64,000 bases of DNA from Deltaproteobacteria bacterium IMCC39146 (GCA_030005635.1 JARUHP010000012.1:43623-107622), one strand, 5' to 3'. Shown: positions 52,804 through 61,710, numbered from the stretch's first letter. The notes: generated from the letters alone by a model not told the origin. A program made the numbers and translations.

Positions 52804-55800
52804 CTACTTAACCAAGCCTACTGAAATAATGTGGCTAGTGCCATCATCCAACAATGCACTTATTTGATAGTAGCCTGCACTTATCATCTTGGTGTTTAAA
52901 TTGTAAATATACTGCTCATCTGTATATCTGAAGTTAACACCCGTATCAGCCGCGCTCGAAGATTCCAATTCGATTGGGTCTCCGGAAACCTCTCCATCGT
53001 GTAGCTTGATGAGTTGTATCGTTGCACGAACAGAGTTAATCGGCGAGCCAGAGGCATCGAAGACCTGGAACTTGATCGGAAGAGTCCGCCCCCGCTTGTA
53101 CTTGCCGCCTTCCTTAAGCGGAGACCTGAATCCCTCAAAGCTGTATTTAACCCTAACAACCTGCGTCAGCGTAGAGCTGTTTCCATTTGCATCGGTTGCC
53201 GTCCATGTCACTGCCGTGTCGCCGGGGGCGAATGCTGTTGGGGCATTATTGGTTATTGTGACAGGTCCGAAAATGTCGGAAGCTGTTGCAATCCCAATAG
53301 CAACCGATGTACTTACACCGTTTGCGGTAACGGCAACATTAGCTGGCAGAGATATAACTGGCGGTGTTGTGTCAACAACCGTAACAGCCTGAGTTGCGCT
53401 TGCGGAATTACCGGCACTGTCCGTAGCCGTCCAGACAACTGCTATTTCGCCCAATGCAAACGGGCCGGTTGTGCTTGGAGTTGCGACCAAAGATCCATCA
53501 ACAAGGTCGATGGCGCTGGCGCTTCCAAGAGAGACTACGGTGAGTAAGTCTGTTGCTTCTACGGTAACTGCCGCAGGAGCGGTGACTGTCGGTGGAGTTG
53601 TGTCAACAACTGTAACAGTTTGGTTTGCACTTGCGGAGTTTCCAGCGCTGTCTGTAGCTGTCCAGACAACTATGGTTTCACTTAGCGCGAAAGGACCGGT
53701 TGTGCTTGCTGTCGTAGCCAAGACGCCATCAACCAAGTCGGAGGCACTGGCGCTACCAAGAGTTGCGGCAGTGAGTGCGCCAGTTGCTTCAACTGTTACA
53801 GCCGCAGGAGCTGTGATTGTAGGTGGAGTTGTGTCAACAACTGTAACAGTTTGAGTTGCACTTGCGGAGTTACCCGCACTGTCCGTTGCGGTCCATACAA
53901 CAACTGTCTCGCCCGAGGTAAATGGGCCGGTTGTACTTGCTGTGGCAACCAGAACGCCATCAACTAGGTCGGTTGCGCTTGCACTGCCAAGAGTTACGGC
54001 AGTGAGTGCGCCAGTTGCTTCAACTGTTACAGCCGCAGGAGCGGTGACTGTCGGTGGAGTTGTGTCGACAACAGTAACCGTCTGGTTTGCGCTTGCGGAG
54101 TTACCAGCACTGTCCGTAGCCGTCCAGACAACATCTGTTTTACCCAATGCAAATGGACCGGTTGTGCTTGCAGTAGCAACAAGAGTTCCATCGACCAGGT
54201 CTGTAGCGCTTGCACTTCCAAGTGAAACGACTGTGAGGGAACCGGTTGCTTCAACGGTAACTGCCGCAGGAGCGGTGACTGTCGGTGGAGTTGTGTCGAC
54301 AACCGTCACAACAACCGTGTCAGCCGAGGTGGATGCTTTTGTGTCGGTCGCGACGAGCGAAACAGTTGAACTTCCGGGGGGAAGAAGGACGGTGACATCT
54401 GTACCCTCTTCGTTTCCGAAAGGCCCTGACCACGAGCAAGTCAAGGCATCGCCATCGGGATCAGTGGAGCCAGAGCAGCTCAACGCAACACTTGCCCCGC
54501 TTGCATTCTCTTGCTCAACGGTAATGTCAGCGCCCGCATCTGCAACCGGAGATGAATTTGTCTGAACACTTCCGGCAACCTGTATTGTCGATGTGTGACC
54601 AAAAGCGTCCGTGGCAACAGCCTTGATAACAACTGTTTCGTCTTCAGAAAGACCAAGAACATCGAAGGATGATGTAAACGGAGCCTCTTTGTCCTCGCTA
54701 AGGAAAATAGAGCCTTCACTGGCTGTTTCCCTGAAAAAGCTGACCCGAACAGGTGTATGTGTCGAATCAAGCAAGCTGAGGGCAATTGAGATTCCATCAC
54801 CACTGAAGACTTGACTTGCGGTCGGCTCAGCAAAGGCAATTGGCGGTCCTGAATTGTCGAGGGTTACCGTAGCCGTTTTCTCAACAATCCGCCCGCTAGA
54901 AAAAGTTGCAACAGCCTTTATGGTTACAGTGCCGTTTTCCCATGCACGAGAATCAAAAACAACCGAATAAACACCGCCTGTATCAGCAACGTTATCCAAC
55001 CCAACTGATGAGCCGTCGACAAAAAACTCTATTTGCTCGGTGTCGTCTAGTTCGTCAGTTGTTGCCTGGAAGATTACATCTGAACCAGAGATTGTTCCGG
55101 TAGGCTGAAGAATGTCGACTGCTCCAAGTGTACCGAGAGCCAAGGCAAGGTCCTCTTTCGCCAGTATGTATACGTAGTCGAACGAAACGGATTGCCCCGG
55201 TGCTAAATCGCCAAGATCATAGGCGAGAACAATAGCACTGTCTTGGTATGAGCCTGGACCATTATAGTAAGGCTGTCTAGGTACGTTGAGGATACTGTCG
55301 GGGTCGCGGTTAGCAAAACCGTGCGAGGCGGCAACAACTGCCCGTGGATCAATGGTCCCTAAGCCCAAAGTAAATCCATGCGTAGTGCCCTCTGCAAGAG
55401 CGAGTGCTTTATCTGTGTTGCTCGCCGGTCGAGCGGTGAGGGAAGAACGAAATCCAGATGCCGCGCGTGGTGGTTGAAACTCGACCCAATTTCTCGTGGC
55501 AAAGTTCCCTGTCCACGGTTGCTCTTGGTCAGGGTCTACATTTCTCATGTATTCCACTGAATGCAATGTCGAAGTCCCAGTATTGGTAAGGTTAACATTG
55601 ATGACAAAAAATAGGTCGTCGACATCAAAATTAACATTTTGCGTAACTCGAAGAGCCTCGCTACCGCTTGTTGCTGTACCTTCCCATACAGCAGATTGTG
55701 TGCTTCCGGAGCTGGTATTTACGAGACTCGTTACGGGCACACGAACATAACCAGTAGCCCCAAAATTGCCAAAATTAAGTTCTGACCCACTTGGAGATGT

Positions 55801-56127
55801 CCATTCGACAGCCCAACCCTCTTCCGGGGCTCCTGGCAGGAAGTAGCCCCCCGCAAAAGGCGGAGAACCTACAGCCCATCCGTCTTTTCCGTAATCTGAG
55901 ACAAAGCCAAGCCTACCGCCTACATTTCCATGAAAACCGGCAGGCTGCGTTCCTGCGGTTCCAAATGACCCGGCATTATGAATGCCGACCTCAATGTAGT
56001 TGCCTTTCAAGAAAACCTCTGCACTAACGCTTACTGTTGTCACGACAAAAATAGCCAGTGTAAGCACCAGTAACTTGGTGGCATGACCAGAACCACGTTT
56101 CATTATTTCGATGGCGTTGAGTTTCAT
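52804..56127 (-). CDS. Large exported protein with tandem HYR domains and a PxKF C-terminus
   Basis: 1107 residues. Signal peptide (KLLVLTLAIFVVTTVSVSA), an N-terminal domain to about 330 (GNYIEVGIHNAGSFG; VEYMRNVDPDQEQPW) of unknown type, Ig-like and PKD-like domains (about 340-608; DAGADITVEQENA), then five HYR repeats of about 78 residues, each DTTPPTVTAPAAVTVEATG...VVWTATDSAGNSAS; four are nearly identical. The last 100 residues contain KRGRTLPIKFQVFD, the PxKF motif. Likely a cell-surface or secreted adhesin-like protein. Coupled (TAATG) to the small exported gene upstream and under a GEMM-I riboswitch. Confidence 0.87.
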   Translation of the reverse strand: MKLNAIEIMKRGSGHATKLLVLTLAIFVVTTVSVSAEVFLKGNYIEVGIHNAGSFGTAGTQPAGFHGNVGGRLGFVSDYGKDGWAVGSPPFAGGYFLPGAPEEGWAVEWTSPSGSELNFGNFGATGYVRVPVTSLVNTSSGSTQSAVWEGTATSGSEALRVTQNVNFDVDDLFFVINVNLTNTGTSTLHSVEYMRNVDPDQEQPWTGNFATRNWVEFQPPRAASGFRSSLTARPASNTDKALALAEGTTHGFTLGLGTIDPRAVVAASHGFANRDPDSILNVPRQPYYNGPGSYQDSAIVLAYDLGDLAPGQSVSFDYVYILAKEDLALALGTLGAVDILQPTGTISGSDVIFQATTDELDDTEQIEFFVDGSSVGLDNVADTGGVYSVVFDSRAWENGTVTIKAVATFSSGRIVEKTATVTLDNSGPPIAFAEPTASQVFSGDGISIALSLLDSTHTPVRVSFFRETASEGSIFLSEDKEAPFTSSFDVLGLSEDETVVIKAVATDAFGHTSTIQVAGSVQTNSSPVADAGADITVEQENASGASVALSCSGSTDPDGDALTCSWSGPFGNEEGTDVTVLLPPGSSTVSLVATDTKASTSADTVVVTVVDTTPPTVTAPAAVTVEATGSLTVVSLGSASATDLVDGTLVATASTTGPFALGKTDVVWTATDSAGNSASANQTVTVVDTTPPTVTAPAAVTVEATGALTAVTLGSASATDLVDGVLVATASTTGPFTSGETVVVWTATDSAGNSASATQTVTVVDTTPPTITAPAAVTVEATGALTAATLGSASASDLVDGVLATTASTTGPFALSETIVVWTATDSAGNSASANQTVTVVDTTPPTVTAPAAVTVEATDLLTVVSLGSASAIDLVDGSLVATPSTTGPFALGEIAVVWTATDSAGNSASATQAVTVVDTTPPVISLPANVAVTANGVSTSVAIGIATASDIFGPVTITNNAPTAFAPGDTAVTWTATDANGNSSTLTQVVRVKYSFEGFRSPLKEGGKYKRGRTLPIKFQVFDASGSPINSVRATIQLIKLHDGEVSGDPIELESSSAADTGVNFRYTDEQYIYNLNTKMISAGYYQISALLDDGTSHIISVGLVK

Positions 56128-56555
56128 TATGACCCCCCATTACACATGACGCTAAAAGAAACGGTTTCGCCAGACTCATCAATAGCTGACACTGTCGTAT
56201 AAAATCCTCCATTCAAAACAGATGAAAGTTGCTCTGACGATGGAGCGAGAATATCCCATGTCATGCTCACGCTTTCCCCAGAAGGAAGATAGCCGGCCAA
56301 CAAATCGCTTGACGCTGAATCTGAGGAGGTGAAAGGCTCGCTAATCGCGAAGGAAGTGTCCGAAAAGCTTGTTGGCCCAGAGTTGGTAATCAGGGTATCC
56401 AGTGCAACCATTGAGTCAAACTCTCCCGCCTCAATTGATATCACCTGATGTGTGCATGAAATAGGTGGCTCTGCGTATGCTAAAGCCCCCATAGCAATTG
56501 AAAGCGGAACGAACAAAAGAAATGAACGACTTAACTGATGTAATAACTTTCCCAT
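56127..56555 (-). CDS. Small exported protein, partner of the HYR/PxKF protein
   Basis: 142 residues: signal peptide (SFLLFVPLSIAMGALAYA), then a beta-rich mature domain (SCTHQVISIEAGEFDSMVALDTLITNSGPTSF in outline) with Cys at both ends (ISCTH, VMCNGG) that could form a disulfide. It resembles small immunoglobulin-like or DUF11-like secreted units, but I cannot name a family. First gene behind the riboswitch; TAGGAGGAATC before ATG; stop and the next start share one base. Confidence 0.75.
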   Translation of the reverse strand: MGKLLHQLSRSFLLFVPLSIAMGALAYAEPPISCTHQVISIEAGEFDSMVALDTLITNSGPTSFSDTSFAISEPFTSSDSASSDLLAGYLPSGESVSMTWDILAPSSEQLSSVLNGGFYTTVSAIDESGETVSFSVMCNGGS

Positions 56556-56672
56556 TTGATTCCTCCTAAGTTAGTTGTTAACGAAGACAAACGCACTTAA
56601 ACCCTTCGGTAAAACATTAAAATCTCAGAATCGAACTGGCACTACAGACCATCTGAGCCATGAAAACAAAAA

Positions 56673-56700
56673 ACGCCCACTTTGAATTACAAAGGGGCGT
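56673..56700 (-). terminator. Terminator in the riboswitch expression platform
   Basis: ACGCCCCTTTG / CAAAGTGGGCGT followed by TTTTTTGTTTT on the minus strand, just downstream of the aptamer and about 110 bp before the gene. Suggests ligand-controlled transcription termination. Confidence 0.8.
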
Positions 56701-56716
56701 ACATATAATTTCCCCC

Positions 56717-56818
56717 CCGAGAAACCCAAAGACTCTTAACTCTTCGGTAGCCCAGCTATCCGCTATTGCGGACCTGAGACTTTGCGCCCCTGCATCACTA
56801 CAGGTTTGCCCTTCTCGG
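56717..56818 (-). promoter_or_regulatory. GEMM-I cyclic dinucleotide riboswitch, copy 1
   Basis: On the minus strand: P1 CCGAGAA pairing with TTCTCGG at the far end, GGGCAAACC, a P2 hairpin CCTG...CAGG, GGGCGCAAAGTC, a P3 with TCCGC/GCGGA, then GCTGGGCTACCGAAG. All core GEMM-I blocks are present in order. It binds c-di-GMP or 3',3'-cGAMP in the family; I cannot settle which by eye. It precedes the exported protein operon. Confidence 0.92.
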
Positions 56819-56969
56819 AGATGTTTGATTAAAATTTGGATAAGAACATATCAAAACAATCTCACAAATCTCTCACAACCCCATATAAAATAAAATCTAA
56901 GTTATATAAAAACATAACTATAGATTTAGTCCTTTGCCATGATATTTAAAAAAGTTTCGTTGTCGGAGA

Positions 56970-57160
56970 CGAATCAGGATAGAAAGGTGTCAGGGGTTAC
57001 TATTTATCCTACTGCATTGTTTTGACGTACTCAGATTAACCGAAATGCAGAATTACTGCTGACCCTGACTTGTAATAAAAAAAGCCCCACAGTCCAGGAG
57101 GGTGACTGTGGGGCAACGGGTTCTATGGGTTTTGCTTTTTAGGAGGTAAAAATGAAGAAC
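56970..57160 (+). repeat. Island repeat: TCCTACTGCATTG block plus CCCCACAG hairpin
   Basis: Within an 870-bp gap (56,556-57,426) without a convincing gene. Block TTATCCTACTGCATTGTTTT (57,001-) runs to ACCCTGACTTG, then the hairpin GCCCCACAG...CTGTGGGGC (57,084-57,115), then TTTTTAGGAGGTAAAAATG, which could start a 13-codon peptide (MKNCYSVIDILPV). The hairpin is shared with 51,268 and the block with 62,046. Confidence 0.6.
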
Positions 57161-57223
57161 TGTTATTCTGTTATTGATATATTACCTGTTTAGTCAGGTA
57201 TGTCAATCAGTAAATGAAAATAA

Positions 57224-57338
57224 AAACGGCCACCAAGGATCGTCCCCTGGTGGCCATAGTTTTGTGTACTAAACAGCTTACTGAATACCTCTATCAATAA
57301 GAAGCCGGTTTTTCTCTCATATGTCGTGACATCTAAGA
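57224..57338 (+). repeat. Island hairpin module (GGCCACC type)
   Basis: GGCCACC...GGTGGCC hairpin, then ATCAATAAGAAGCCGG and GTCGTGACATCTAAGAA. Confidence 0.7.
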
Positions 57339-57426
57339 ACTAAATATAGCGCCAGGATTGAAATAGTCTTAGTGGGCGCCAATGTATAAGCAAGAGGTGT
57401 AAGGGCAAAAAAGGAGGTGTATATTC

Positions 57427-57672
57427 ATGAAGATCTTAGTCAGTAGCCTCATAGCATTGGCTCTGATTCTGACAGCGTGCGCACCAGTTAAAGAAGATGC
57501 CAGAATCACATCCTTGTATGATAAGTATGATGCCCACTGCAAAGGACATGCGGAAAAAACGATAGGATCTCCAGATGTGGAAAGTATCTACCGTGAGTGC
57601 ATGGATTACTTTGTAGGAACCGATGTTCATTGCCCATATTGTGTTGTTGATCCACATATGGAGAAAAAATAA
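57427..57672 (+). CDS. Small Cys-rich lipoprotein
   Basis: 81 residues from ATG 57427 (AAGGAGGTG upstream). Lipobox LILTACA at 15-19; the mature part has HCKGHAEK, RECMDYF and HCPYCVVDPHM, i.e. a CxxC near the end that could bind metal or form a disulfide. No family recognised. Flanked by island hairpin modules on both sides. Confidence 0.65.
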   Translation: MKILVSSLIALALILTACAPVKEDARITSLYDKYDAHCKGHAEKTIGSPDVESIYRECMDYFVGTDVHCPYCVVDPHMEKK

Positions 57673-57724
57673 AGAACTGTGGCGCTCAATCAGCCCTCAC
57701 ACCTCAAGCCTTTAACTCTACAAA

Positions 57725-57833
57725 TAGTAAATGGCTACCCATTTTCAGGTGGCCATTTTCGTTTGGATTAAAGAGGTTCCTAAATATGTCACTCAATAGG
57801 AAAACTTTTTTCGCCTTAGAAGTCGTGACAAAT
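57725..57833 (+). repeat. Island hairpin module (GGCCACC type)
   Basis: AATAGTAAATGGC then hairpin to GGTGGCCAT, then CTCAATAGGAAAAC and GAAGTCGTGAC. About 50 bp after the lipoprotein gene. Confidence 0.65.
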
Positions 57834-57872
57834 AAAATACGACCCCTGGGGAAAATCCTCAGAGGCCGACAT

Positions 57873-58241
57873 TCAAGAAAGGAACCTCTGAATGGTTTCG
57901 ATGACCATCGACGACTTGAATGGTTTTGTTATATACCAGTCGGCACCAGCTTGCTCACCCATGACAAGGCTTTCTTTGCTCTTTTTGGCCGAAAGTATTA
58001 TCACTGGGATATGACGGGTCGCCTCGTTGGCCTTGATCTGCCGACAGACCTCGAATCCATCAATTCCCGGGATCATAATGTCGAGAAGAACCAGGTCTGG
58101 CTTCATTTTTGCCACTAATTTCAATGCTGACTGACCATCCATAGCCCCCTCAACGTTGTAACCCTTCGAGGTCAAAAGAATAGATTCTAGTTTCAGTAGG
58201 GATTCTTCGTCCTCAACAATCAAAATATTTTTACTGATCAT
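57873..58241 (-). CDS. Stand-alone CheY-like response regulator
   Basis: 122 residues, a single receiver domain: acidic pair IVEDEE, phospho-acceptor Asp in LVLLDIMIPG, Thr/Ser switch in VIILSAKKSKE and Lys in YITKPF. No output domain. I use ATG 58241, preceded by GGGAGGGTGAT; the longer frame runs into the riboswitch leader. A sensor kinase gene lies 850 bp upstream in the same direction and may be its partner. Expression is probably controlled by the GEMM-I riboswitch in its leader. Confidence 0.9.
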   Translation of the reverse strand: MISKNILIVEDEESLLKLESILLTSKGYNVEGAMDGQSALKLVAKMKPDLVLLDIMIPGIDGFEVCRQIKANEATRHIPVIILSAKKSKESLVMGEQAGADWYITKPFKSSMVIETIQRFLS

Positions 58242-58346
58242 ATCACCCTCCCAGACTGAGAGTCTTGACTGTTTGACATCTCCATAACCCTCCTTGCTGA
58301 ACATAGAGAAACTTGTAAAAGCAGGCATGAGGATAACAAAACAAAA

Positions 58347-58374
58347 CCCGCCTTCGATATAAACCGAAGACGGG
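58347..58374 (-). terminator. Terminator in the second riboswitch expression platform
   Basis: CCCGTCTTCG / CGAAGGCGGG around an 8-nt loop followed by TTTTGTTTTG on the minus strand. Confidence 0.85.
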
Positions 58375-58404
58375 CGCATTCCCTAAAACACTATTAGCAG
58401 TTGT

Positions 58405-58488
58405 CTCTCTTCGGCAACCCGGCCATCCCAGTAGGACCCGTGGCTTTGCGTCACTGGATTGCTCCAGCTTTGCTATTATCGGAGTATT
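58405..58488 (-). promoter_or_regulatory. GEMM-I cyclic dinucleotide riboswitch, copy 2
   Basis: Minus strand: ATAGCAAAGCTGG, P2 CTGG...CCAG, TGACGCAAAGCCACGGG, P3, then GATGGCCGGGTTGCCGAAG. This matches the GEMM-I core; the 5' segment (AUAGCAAAGC) differs from copy 1 (GGGCAAACC), so the two may prefer different ligands. About 160 bp before the receiver gene, with a terminator between. Confidence 0.88.
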
Positions 58489-58786
58489 TGAATTATTACC
58501 TGCAAAGGGGAGTCCAACTTGCCAATTCTTTATCAAATCAGTAGGTTATTGCAAATCAAACTTGCAAGTCACTAATAAACAAAACGAAATCAGCCTCTAA
58601 GCTAGTCATGACCCTTAAGTAAAATAGCTGTCGAGCATATATGCGAGACAGATAAATGCTGTGATTTCGCTTGGTCTCGCCAAGATTACATGTTTATTGG
58701 CTTTATTTCCGAAAGGTACTTTAGCCGTGGGAGGTAAATTTTGAAGACTACTTATTTGTGATCTTCCCAACATTCTCATTCACCAA

Positions 58787-59032
58787 GCAACTGACATACA
58801 CGGCGATATACGCCGACCTGAGCAAAACGTCAAAAGTCGAACTGTCTCACAAGTTGTGTCAGAGGTTAATGAGAACCAAGCTCTGCATTTTTGATCAATT
58901 TCTGAAGACCCTGATAAATAGTAAATGGCCACCCGTTACCAGGTGGCCATCATTTTGCGGATTAAGGAGCTTCTTAAATATGTCGATCAATAAGAAGCCG
59001 TTTTTCTTCTCACAAGTCGTGATTATTAGAAA
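58787..59032 (+). repeat. Composite island repeat: CTGACA block plus GGCCACC hairpin module
   Basis: An 846-bp gap (58,242-59,087) holds the riboswitch and this repeat. GCAACTGACATACACGGC ... AAGTTGTGTCAGAG (to 58,864) is homologous to 61,004-61,079. It is followed by ACCCTGATAAATAGTAAAT, the hairpin GGCCACC/GGTGGCC (58,925-58,950) and ATCAATAAGAAGCCG...AAGTCGTGAT. Shows the module order best. Confidence 0.7.
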
Positions 59033-59087
59033 AGTTTTTTCCAGAAAATGGTATTTGATGGTTAGGTCAAACGATCTGACTCTTTCG

Positions 59088-60983
59088 TTACCCAGAAGAA
59101 TTGATTGGTAAACAAAGTGTGACCGTCGTACCTTCCCCTTCTTTGCTCTCGATGTTTATTTCGCCGTGATGTTGATCGACAATATTCTTCACTATCACCA
59201 TCCCTAGTCCAACACCAAAACCCTTTGTAGAAAACAAAGGCTCGAACACCTTCTCTTTAATATCAGAGCTCATCCCGATTCCGTTATCACTGATACGAAT
59301 CTCATATGTGTTGTCTAGAAGATGCGTGGAAATTTTCAGATGTTTTCCATTGGATTGTTTGTCCTGAAGAGCATGTATTGCATTGGCAATGAGATTGACT
59401 ACCACCTGACGGAGTTTCTCATGGTCAAACGATGCCAAAACACCGCAGGAGAGATCTAACTCGCATGATACCTCTTCGGGAATACTCTGCTCTTCCAATA
59501 CTGCCATCAACCAATCGTCAACAGCGGTCTCTAAGATATCCAAGTCTTTAACGCGTGCGTAGCCATTTAGTTCTTCGATTATTGTGACGCATCGGTCGAT
59601 GCTACGCTCGGCCAGCTTGAGAGAGCGGGCCACCCGTGAAGAATCGTTACGCTCAAGACTGTCCTCGACAGCGAAGAGTGCCGTTTGGATCGTCCCGAGT
59701 GGATTGCGGAGCTCATGACTGACCGTCGCAGTCAGCTTCCCGAGGGTGGCTAAACGTTCACCTTGAATCAATTCATCCTGAGCTTCCTTCAACTTGAATG
59801 TCCGGTCCTCTACCAGAAGCTCTAGATTATCAAGATGTTTAACCAACGCCTCCTCACTCTCCCGAAGGCTTTTCTCCGCTCGCTTGCGCTTGATGATGTT
59901 GAGCGTCAGGAAAAGGGCTAAAAGGGTTAAGGCCACAATGACCGCTCCAACGGCCAGAATCAACCCCTTGTTCTTGCTGTAGAAGGAATCAGGTTTATTA
60001 ATGACTATACTACCGTGAGGCAGTTGTTCGATGTCTATCCTGAATTTACGCAGGAGCGGGTAGTCAAACATGAAGGAGTTGCCCCCCTCAAGCACGACAG
60101 GGATGTTTTCAACAGGCTCCCCCCGCAGAATACTCAGACCCATGGTGGCTGCTGCTCTTCCATGGTCCAGTCCTCTTATCAGCTTGCCGCCAACGATTCC
60201 CCTGCCGAGATAAAAATCCCATACCCCGTACATGGGGGCCTTGCTATACGGTACGATCTGTTTGATAACTTCCTGGTAGGTAAAAGTCTGCCCCGTCCTA
60301 TCACGATTGAAAGAAAGGAGTAACACCAGGCTTTTGGGCGGAAGAGTTTGGAGCTCACCTTGCAGCTCCTCCATACTCAGTGCTTCAAGAAAATAGAAAT
60401 CAATGTTTTCGCTGAACCTTGGTATGACTTCACTTAAGACCTTTTTGTTGGCCTGACCTGTTGTGGTAGTGTCATTGACCACGAAAATTCGTTCTGTTTC
60501 GGAATGAAGATGAACGGCGGTGTCCAGAGTTCCGAAGACATCAAAGCTCTCGACAATACCAGTAATCCCCTGGCGCCCTTCGAGTCGGGTTGGGTCGAAA
60601 AAGTTGACCCCACAAAAAACCACTGGCACCCCGGGGAAAAGCTCCTCCCTGAAGGTCAATATAAACTCGTAGGCATTGTCGTCAGAAACAATGATCAATT
60701 CGGGCTGGGTTTTGCCATATTTCTTTTTATATAGATCATGTAATGTGGGAGAAACGGTTGCGGGGAGATGGCGCTTAGTGTCCATATACTCGACATGGAT
60801 CTCTGGCCGAATTGCCTGCCTCGCAAACTCGGTCTCGATGCCCCGCATAATTCTGTCGGTCCACTCTAAGCCCTGATGATAGGAGTGAAGGACCAAAACT
60901 CGACCTCCATTTTCCTTGGCCTGTACAGGAGCTACCAGAAAAACAATAAACAACAGGGTTAATAGTTTTTGAACTGATTTCAT
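59088..60983 (-). CDS. Sensor histidine kinase with ABC_sub_bind-type periplasmic domain
   Basis: 631 residues. Signal anchor (LLTLLFIVFLVAPVQA), a periplasmic domain (about 27-330) of the ABC transporter substrate-binding-like type (VLVLHSYHQGLEWTDRIMRGIE; VSDDNAYEFIL; VFCGVNFFDP), a membrane helix (LILAVGAVIVALTLLALFL), a coiled coil and a kinase core: HisKA ATVSHELRNPLGT, N-box NLIANAIHAL, DNGIGM, GVGLGMVI. It senses an unknown, possibly small, ligand. It likely phosphorylates the lone receiver at 57,873, but this is inferred from proximity only. Confidence 0.9.
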   Translation of the reverse strand: MKSVQKLLTLLFIVFLVAPVQAKENGGRVLVLHSYHQGLEWTDRIMRGIETEFARQAIRPEIHVEYMDTKRHLPATVSPTLHDLYKKKYGKTQPELIIVSDDNAYEFILTFREELFPGVPVVFCGVNFFDPTRLEGRQGITGIVESFDVFGTLDTAVHLHSETERIFVVNDTTTTGQANKKVLSEVIPRFSENIDFYFLEALSMEELQGELQTLPPKSLVLLLSFNRDRTGQTFTYQEVIKQIVPYSKAPMYGVWDFYLGRGIVGGKLIRGLDHGRAAATMGLSILRGEPVENIPVVLEGGNSFMFDYPLLRKFRIDIEQLPHGSIVINKPDSFYSKNKGLILAVGAVIVALTLLALFLTLNIIKRKRAEKSLRESEEALVKHLDNLELLVEDRTFKLKEAQDELIQGERLATLGKLTATVSHELRNPLGTIQTALFAVEDSLERNDSSRVARSLKLAERSIDRCVTIIEELNGYARVKDLDILETAVDDWLMAVLEEQSIPEEVSCELDLSCGVLASFDHEKLRQVVVNLIANAIHALQDKQSNGKHLKISTHLLDNTYEIRISDNGIGMSSDIKEKVFEPLFSTKGFGVGLGMVIVKNIVDQHHGEINIESKEGEGTTVTLCLPINSSG

Positions 60984-61003
60984 ACAAGGCCTAAAAATAA
61001 AGC

Positions 61004-61095
61004 AACTGACACACTCGGCATTTTACAGCAGATTAACCAAATCTTCAAAAATCACGATTCTTATAAGTTGTGTCAGAGACTTTTGAAGGCCAAAA
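61004..61095. repeat. Island repeat with CTGACACA/TGTGTCAG ends
   Basis: Second copy of the 58,787 block. Its ends CTGACACA and TGTGTCAG form an 8-bp inverted repeat about 70 bp apart, like a tiny MITE. Lies directly upstream of the sensor kinase start on the minus strand. Confidence 0.55.
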
Positions 61096-61139
61096 TTGGC
61101 TGAATCGTACACTTCCTAGATACCCTGACTTCTGGGACA

Positions 61140-61499
61140 CTAGAAAAGCTTACTTCCGACTTTCGCATCCACAGTAGGGGAGACAAATGTTGCCTCACCA
61201 CTCTCGGCCTTTGGAAATTGAACCCCTAAAATCAATACTTCCGAAGTGACCGGCCCCATTTGTCTCGGTTCAAAATTAAGAACTCCAAGTACGAGTCTGT
61301 TTTTTACTTCTTCAATAGAATGTTGAGTAAAGCGTCCATAACTAATACGTTGGCCGTACTTCCCAAAATCAACGATCATTTTGTAAGTAGGTTTATGTGT
61401 TTGGCTTTCAAGTGCAACATCTATTACCCTGCCAACTCGAATATCAAGTTTTTCAAATGACTCATCAAACGCAACTATAGGTTTTGTTTCTTTGGCCAT
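61140..61499 (-). CDS. csaA: CsaA-like tRNA-binding-domain protein
   Basis: 119 residues of the tRNA_bind OB-fold: FDESFEKLDIRVGRVIDVALE, YKMIVDFGKYGQRISYGRF, and VLGVLNFEPRQMGPVTSEVLILGVQ. CsaA has chaperone-like activity reported in Bacillus; the fold binds tRNA elbows. Slightly longer than the usual 110. TAGGAGAAGAAA before ATG. Cytoplasmic. Confidence 0.9.
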   Translation of the reverse strand: MAKETKPIVAFDESFEKLDIRVGRVIDVALESQTHKPTYKMIVDFGKYGQRISYGRFTQHSIEEVKNRLVLGVLNFEPRQMGPVTSEVLILGVQFPKAESGEATFVSPTVDAKVGSKLF

Positions 61500-61615
61500 T
61501 TTCTTCTCCTAGACAATAGGTCGTTATCCAAGCCCCTAGACTATCATTTATCCTCTCACATTGTTACAAGACGTTTGATTTGGCTTAGATTTGAAATTCT
61601 TGCTTTCCCTGCAAT

Positions 61616-61700
61616 ATAGTAAAAGCCACCCGATTTTGTAATCGAAGTGGCCTCTGAGATTCATCATAAAAACAACATCATTATCGAAAGGGTTCCTACA
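61616..61700 (+). repeat. Diverged island hairpin module
   Basis: ATAGTAAAAGCCACC... hairpin with GTGGC, then ATCATTATCGAAAGGGTTCC; resembles the GGCCACC modules with more changes. Confidence 0.45.
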
Positions 61701-61710
61701 ATCAGTAACC

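Noticed and set aside
53006..54565. Long plus-strand frames (128-207 codons) within the HYR region
   Set aside because: They are antisense shadows of the repeated HYR coding sequence; their own repetitiveness follows from the real gene.
57945..57955. Second tRNA-end match (CGGCACCA) inside the receiver gene as the right attachment site
   Set aside because: Only 8 nt match and they lie within conserved coding sequence of the response regulator.
51241..59032. Chromosomal integron attC sites as explanation of the island hairpin modules
   Set aside because: The modules lack RYYYAAC/GTTRRRY boxes at their ends and no integron integrase is present; the recombinase here is a phage-type tyrosine integrase.
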